Origin: Aedes albopictus
Taxonomy: Eukaryota > Arthropoda > Insecta > Diptera > Culicidae
Direction: 5' to 3'
Assembly (NCBI RefSeq): GCF_035046485.1
Contig: NC_085137.1
Coordinates: 373,674,706 to 373,738,705 of the forward strand
Length of the DNA stretch: 64,000 nucleotides
Shown here: positions 59,410-64,000 of the stretch, piece by piece
How positions within the stretch are numbered: the stretch's first letter is position 1
How the letters are laid out: each line of letters starts with the position of its first letter
Program-made: the position numbers and the translations under genes
Notes under the pieces: model-generated
Databases searched by the model: none
The model's input: the letters and a program-made list of their open reading frames with translations, nothing else
Told to the model about the DNA's origin: nothing

Positions 59410-59688
59410 ATGAGTGCAAAACGTGATCTACAGGAAGAAACAATAAAACAGTGCGCAGAGTTTTTTACCAGGGAGTTATCCCATTATAATCGGTTATTGG
59501 TGAAACGGATCGAAATCAGTAACGAGGAATTACACGCCAAGGAGCTGATTGTTGAAGCGGTGTTCCAGATTGGATCGGCAGCTGTGATGCGAACCGGACG
59601 ACGCGACCACATGGACACTTACAATTTCAATTATGGGGAATTGAGGATGGCGTTAGAAGAATACCGTCGTCGGTTTCTGACCAGATAA
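59410..59688 (+). CDS. Second small leader ORF of the LTR element
   Basis: 92 codons (MSAKRDLQEETIKQCAEFFT...), charged and probably helical, with no membrane segment. It is followed within 91 bases by the inserted DNA transposon. The frame is intact and codon use looks coding. No family recognised. It could be an accessory ORF or a separated N-terminal part of gag. Confidence 0.5.
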   Translation: MSAKRDLQEETIKQCAEFFTRELSHYNRLLVKRIEISNEELHAKELIVEAVFQIGSAAVMRTGRRDHMDTYNFNYGELRMALEEYRRRFLTR

Positions 59689-59779
59689 ACCAAAAAGGGA
59701 AGTATCGACAAAAAATAAGTTAATTGAAGAAATATTAAAGTTCGTCAATTGTTTAGGTACAGCAAACAAGACTATGGAT

Positions 59780-60335
59780 TAGGGTGTCCCAAAATAAATA
59801 AAGTGTGAAAAAGTTAACTTGCTCACCCCTCAAATGATAGATTAAGGTGTCTGGATCAAAAGTGCCATACATGAAAACTTGATAAAAAAATATCTAGAGG
59901 TTGCACGCATCAATTGTATGAAAAAAGTCAATTTATTGCCTATTTTTTTAATAAAATGCACATAAAAGCTAAAAATTATTGAAAAACAAATGAACTAATA
60001 CCCTTAGAATATAGTTGGATGTCACAGGAACTAACTTTGAGTGAATTTGCAGCCGAAAAAAAATGTTTTGTTCACCTAAACTAGCATTAAAACCCAAAAA
60101 AACTCAACATTTTTGACTAAAAAAAGGTTTATGCCTTAATTATAAGGATTTAAAAATTTTTCATGCAGATGAGAATACCCTTATCTTGTTGCAAATTTTG
60201 TGTAGATAATTTTTGTAAAAAAAAAGTATCTGGATATCTACCTCCTGAGCAAAGATATTATTAAAAAGGTAAAAGGATAACTTAACAAAAAAAAAGGTTT
60301 TTTCTTCAGAATGATACTTTTTGTCCCGTATGTAC
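59780..60335 (+). repeat. Left terminal inverted repeat of the DNA transposon
   Basis: About 556 bp matching the inverse of 63015-63568. Inner edge at GTCCCGTATGTAC. Differences are mainly in A/T runs. Confidence 0.9.
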
Positions 60336-60652
60336 CTATAATGTAGATCTTATATAAATTGGCCACGCAAAGGGACGATAGGGGTGTTATGAAATGCATA
60401 TTGATATTTATTGTATCGGATTACTTTGATTTTTATGCAAAATTTAATATTGCCTGGCAACATGTTCCAAAGTAAAGTAAATAAATGCCAACTGAAAATG
60501 GCACATCGTAGTGCTTCTTTGCATTATTGGGTTTCTATGGAGTCAATGAACAGCTTTATTTGTATACTTTGAATATTCTGTAAAGTAGGCTTGGTTTAGA
60601 AAATGATTTTTTCAGCTCATAATTTGTTCAGCAGTGCTTGAGAGAAGTCAAG

Positions 60653-62961
60653 ATGCCAAGGAAATTGAAAGAACTTCAAGATAAATCGAACATATGTCCC
60701 CTCAAACGAAACCTGCCAAAAGAGCATCTCCCCTCGAAGCTGGATGTTCTTGCATATTTTCGGTATGAGCACGAAGTCTTGAAAAATACAATTGCGAAAA
60801 GTTGCCACAACGTTGCAAGTGCAGTACATGAAAGTTGAACTGCTGTTGGATTTATTCCACAGGTAATGAATAAAATTAATACTAATAAAAGAGTAAATTG
60901 AAGTTTTGTTTGTGGCTGAATATAGGCTGCAAGAAACGTTCTCCGGTCGACAATGAAGTTAGTTTCAAAGTGGAGGAAGATCAAAAAACAGAAACAATCT
61001 GCCAGTGGTTCACTCGCATTCAGGAGGAGCATAACCGAAATTTTCGACGCGTCAAGTTATGCGATGGAAGCAAAGCTTAATGGAGATTGCTTGACTCTTT
61101 GGAAGCAACAAAAACTTTCAAATCATCCAATCAGTATGAAGCAACTGTCGATCAGAAGACATACATTGAACCGAAGTAATAAATTAGAGCTGATAAAAGA
61201 AACGGAAGATCTTGGAGAACCTTTGGAGGCCGCGGAAGAAATTGAATTGCTACCTGAGGAAGATCCAGAATATGTACTAGCGTCAGTAGCATCTGTGAAG
61301 AAAGCCCGCATCGACTTGCTGTCCAATATAGTAGTGGAGAATTTGGACAGGGAAAAAAGTATCCAACCGTGGAGCTGTTGGTTTGGTTGGAGCGACTGCT
61401 GCATCCCTTGGCTACGGATTAGATGAGCTGAGTTTAAGCAAATCTACGTGCCAAAGAAAAAGAAAGCAGGTTTGTACCTTCTCGATCGATATTTTGCCGT
61501 CTGCTCATGATTTTACGTTTTAAGGCTCGGGAAACGATTGCTAAAACCATCAGGACTACCTTCGAAAGCAGTAACGCGGTGGTCGTGCACTTTGATTCGA
61601 AGCAGCTTTTTGATCAAAAGCGAAAAAGGGAGAAGCTAGCCGTCGTAGTAACGGGAAATGGAGCACCAGAGCAAATTCTTTCATGTGAATTCATTAACCA
61701 TGGAACCGGGCGAGCAGTAGCCGAGCAAGTGGTATCTTGCTTAAATGAGTGGAACCTGACCGACAAAATCAAAGCAAAGTCCTACGACACAACGCGAGTC
61801 AACTCTGGGGAGAGGAACGGAGCTTCCGTCATCATAGATCAGCTGCTTGGAAGGAAGCCGCTGGATTTCCCGTGTAGACACCACGTGTTCGAACTGATGT
61901 TGATGACGGCGTACAAAACATCCTTCCAAGCGAAGACTTCGTCTCCGGATGACACACTTTTCAAAAGTTTTCGAGACAAGTGGGAATATTTGGACCAAAA
62001 TTCTTACCATCATCTTCCGGAAAGTGACATCAGAGCTAACGAGAGGCATTGTTTGATAGAAAAATTTGAAAAACTTCTGGAGAAGCCTTATCATAGAGAA
62101 GATTATGCTGAGTTTCTTCAGTTGGGGTTGATGTGTCTAACGCCAGCGAAAACATTCAAACTGCGTCCACCCGGAGCAATGCATCACGCTCGTTGGATGG
62201 CAAAGGGCATTTACAGTTTGAAAATGTATTTATTCCGTGGGCAGTTCGAAGGTGAAGGCGAATACCACTCTCAGCTGAAAAGGTTCGTATTATTCGTTTT
62301 ACGAATATACATCAAAGTATGGTATGATGCTCCTTTGGCCACTTCAGCCCCTCGAAATGATTTAAATTTCATGAAATCTGTCAAAGAATATCAAGATCCG
62401 GAGATCGGAAAAGCAGTTTCTGAAAAATTCGAAAACCACCTCTGGTATATTTCAGAATACAACATTGCGCTTGCTTTTTTTGATCAAACTGTATCACTTG
62501 AAGACAAGCGAAAGATGGTAAAGAGACTGTCATGGAAAAACGACAACAAGGTAAATTGCTTTACGATCTGCCTTACATACACTTTCACATAATATAATAT
62601 TTATTCACAGAAGAATCTGATTCGGGTAAAGAAATTCAAGTCCTACGATATATCAAGCTACGTTACCCAGAACACGTTAAAGTTTTTTGAAACTTTAGAA
62701 ATAAAAACAAGCTTTCTGTTCGAAGATCCAATTCATTGGGCAGATAATTGCGATTTTCAAGCTGGGAGGATGCTGTGCGATGCAATCAACGTTACAAACG
62801 ATTGTGCAGAAAGAGCAATATCGTTGTGTTCTTCATATAACAACGTTGGCCCGAAAGACGGGAAACAGAAGAACGAAATGATTATAGAAGTTGCACACAA
62901 TAGGCGCAATCAGTGCAATTCACTCAAATCTAGTGTTAATCAGTATTTTACTTCAAAATAA
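60653..62961 (+). pseudogene. DDE transposase, four exons, with one stop and one frameshift
   Basis: Exons inferred from GT-AG sites and frame: 60653-60862, 60926-61469, 61525-62550 and 62611-62961 (introns 63, 55 and 60 bp). The product would be about 709 residues. Candidate catalytic residues are D in VVVHFDSKQL (61594), D in SYDTTRVNSG (61786), the CRHH motif (61873), and E in NDCAERAI (62809). These motifs recall a family of metazoan hAT-like proteins with a D-T-T-x-x-N-x-G ... CRHH-x-x-E signature; superfamily assignment is from memory. Two lesions are seen: TGA at 60836-60838 within exon 1, and one extra base in the A6 run at 61353-61358 of exon 2, after which homology-like sequence continues one frame over. 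This copy therefore probably makes no active enzyme. Confidence 0.8.
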
Positions 62962-63014
62962 AGCATTTTTAGTGTAGTTGAACATAATAATATTATTTGT
63001 TTAATATATAAAAC

Positions 63015-63568
63015 ATACATACGGGACATAAAGTATCATTCTGAAGAAAAAACTTTTTTTTGTTGAATTCTTCTTTTACCTTTTTAATAATATCTTTGCT
63101 CAGGAGGTAGATATCCAGAAACTTTTTTTTACAAAAATTATCTACACAAAATTTGCAACAAGATAAGGGTATTCTCATCTACATGAAAAATTTTTAAATC
63201 CTTATAATTAAGGCATAAACCTTTTTTTTAGTCAAAAATGTTGATTTTTTTTGGGTTTTAATGCTAGTTTAGGTGAACTAAACATTTTTTTTCGGCTGCA
63301 AATTCACTCAAAGTTAGTTCCTGTGACATCCAACTATATTCTAAGGGTATTAGTTCATTTGTTTTTCAATAATTTTTAGCTTTTATGTGCATTTTATTAA
63401 AAAAATAGGCAAAAAATTGACTTTTTTCATAAAATTGATGCGTGCAACCTCTAGATATTTTTTTATCAAGTTTTCATGTATGGCACTTTTGATCCAGACA
63501 CCTTAATCTATCATTTGAGGGGTGAGCAAGTTAACTTTTTCACACTTTATTTATTTTGGGACACCCTA
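63015..63568 (-). repeat. Right terminal inverted repeat of the DNA transposon
   Basis: Inverse of 59780-60335, starting about 53 bp after the transposase stop. Confidence 0.9.
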
Positions 63569-63703
63569 CTATGGATGTACAAATGATTCGACATACGCAT
63601 ATAAGTTTTCTTGGGCAGTACACAACAAGAATTCCATGCAAAGGAAGTTTTAATTGTAAGTAATATAAAAAAAAATGATTAAGCGATTCTTTTATGAAAT
63701 GGA

Positions 63704-64000
63704 ATGGACAGATTTTTTCAAATTGAAGATGCAATATTGAAATTGCATAGTAACCTTCGTAGATATAGTGATTATGCTACTGCAACCAAACAAATTAAAA
63801 TAGATACATTGATTAATTTAAATAAAGAATTAAAGGAAATTGTAACAAAAAATAAATTTGATACAGAGTTACAAAATTCTCTCATTGCTAGGTATCGGCA
63901 ACTAAAAGAATTCATAAACGAAGGAATTGAAAGGTTAAACGGTAATATTTTGGACGATTCGATTTTAGAAAAATTGTTCATTCCAGAGGAGTTTGGGCAA
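63704..64000 (+). CDS. Probable gag start of the LTR element, cut by window edge
   Basis: From ATG at 63704 (MDRFFQIEDAILKLHSNLRR) the frame is open for 99 codons to the last base. It is rich in Lys, Glu, Leu and Asn and looks helical, possibly coiled coil. An in-frame stop sits two codons upstream, so this ATG is the likely start. Position after the LTR, primer site and leader suggests gag, but no zinc knuckle or capsid motif is within view. Confidence 0.5.
   Translation, partial: MDRFFQIEDAILKLHSNLRRYSDYATATKQIKIDTLINLNKELKEIVTKNKFDTELQNSLIARYRQLKEFINEGIERLNGNILDDSILEKLFIPEEFGQ

Larger units (their letters stand above)
59780..63568 (+). mobile_element. Complete DNA transposon, hAT-like, long terminal inverted repeats
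   Basis: A 3789-bp element flanked by the exact 8-bp duplication CTATGGAT (59772-59779 and 63569-63576). Termini are TAGGGTGTCCC and its inverse. Inverted repeats extend about 555 bp with few differences. It carries a four-exon transposase. The 8-bp duplication and TAGGGTG ends fit hAT, though repeats this long are unusual for hAT. It inserted in the leader of the LTR element, so it is younger than that copy. Confidence 0.93.
58692..64000 (+). mobile_element. LTR retrotransposon (5' LTR, leader, gag start), running off the window
   Basis: The order is LTR end, tRNA-Arg primer site, two small ORFs and a probable gag start, with a 3.8-kb DNA transposon inserted between the second small ORF and gag. 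Arg priming fits the mdg1/412-like branch of Ty3/gypsy, from memory. The remainder lies beyond 64000. Confidence 0.7.

Overview
The window looks like a mosquito nuclear genome, most like Aedes aegypti or a close relative. The reasons are AT-rich intergenic DNA packed with nested transposons, tRNA-derived SINEs of the Feilai type, intron sizes of about 55-65 bp, TA-flanked and TTAA-flanked MITEs, RTE-like LINE fragments, and one conserved insect gene with compact exons. Family names are from sequence reading and memory only; no database search was run.

Layout. 1-3097: the pol of a Ty3/gypsy LTR retrotransposon, cut by the left window edge. 5.7-9.2 kb: two RTE-like LINE fragments, the second split by a TA-flanked element and by a solo LTR with a 5-bp target duplication. 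10.66-13.28 kb (minus strand): the clearest host gene, an MMD/PAQR11-like seven-helix membrane protein in three coding exons, with a fold-back MITE in its first coding intron. 14-17 kb: a degenerate GGAATTCC-type minisatellite and a perfect 116-bp inverted repeat. 19.4-20.8 kb: a 5'-truncated RTE-like LINE. 21-31 kb: gene-poor DNA with several MITEs. 31.4-38.2 kb: a large fold-back element carrying unique cargo, then a pogo-like fold-back element into which four smaller elements have jumped. 38.5-50.4 kb: more minisatellite, two hAT MITE copies, SINEs, and a fold-back element split by a 4-kb TTAA-flanked (piggyBac-like) composite. 50.4-55.0 kb: a repeat-poor stretch ending at a probable last coding exon of a minus-strand gene, so possibly a long 3' UTR. 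55.2-58.5 kb: SINEs and tandem repeats. 58.7-64.0 kb: a second LTR retrotransposon (LTR end, tRNA-Arg primer site, two small leader ORFs, start of a probable gag) into which a complete 3.8-kb DNA transposon has inserted. That transposon has about 555-bp inverted repeats, an 8-bp target duplication and a four-exon transposase with one stop and one frameshift.

How it fits together. Apart from the MMD-like gene and the probable terminal exon, almost everything recognisable is mobile DNA. Its value lies in the nesting order, which can be read directly from target-site duplications. The most unusual items are the long-TIR DNA transposon of uncertain superfamily, the four-element insertion stack at 35.4-38.2 kb, the identical-arm palindrome at 14.9 kb, and the 135-bp array rich in GCCAT cores at 47.9-48.4 kb.
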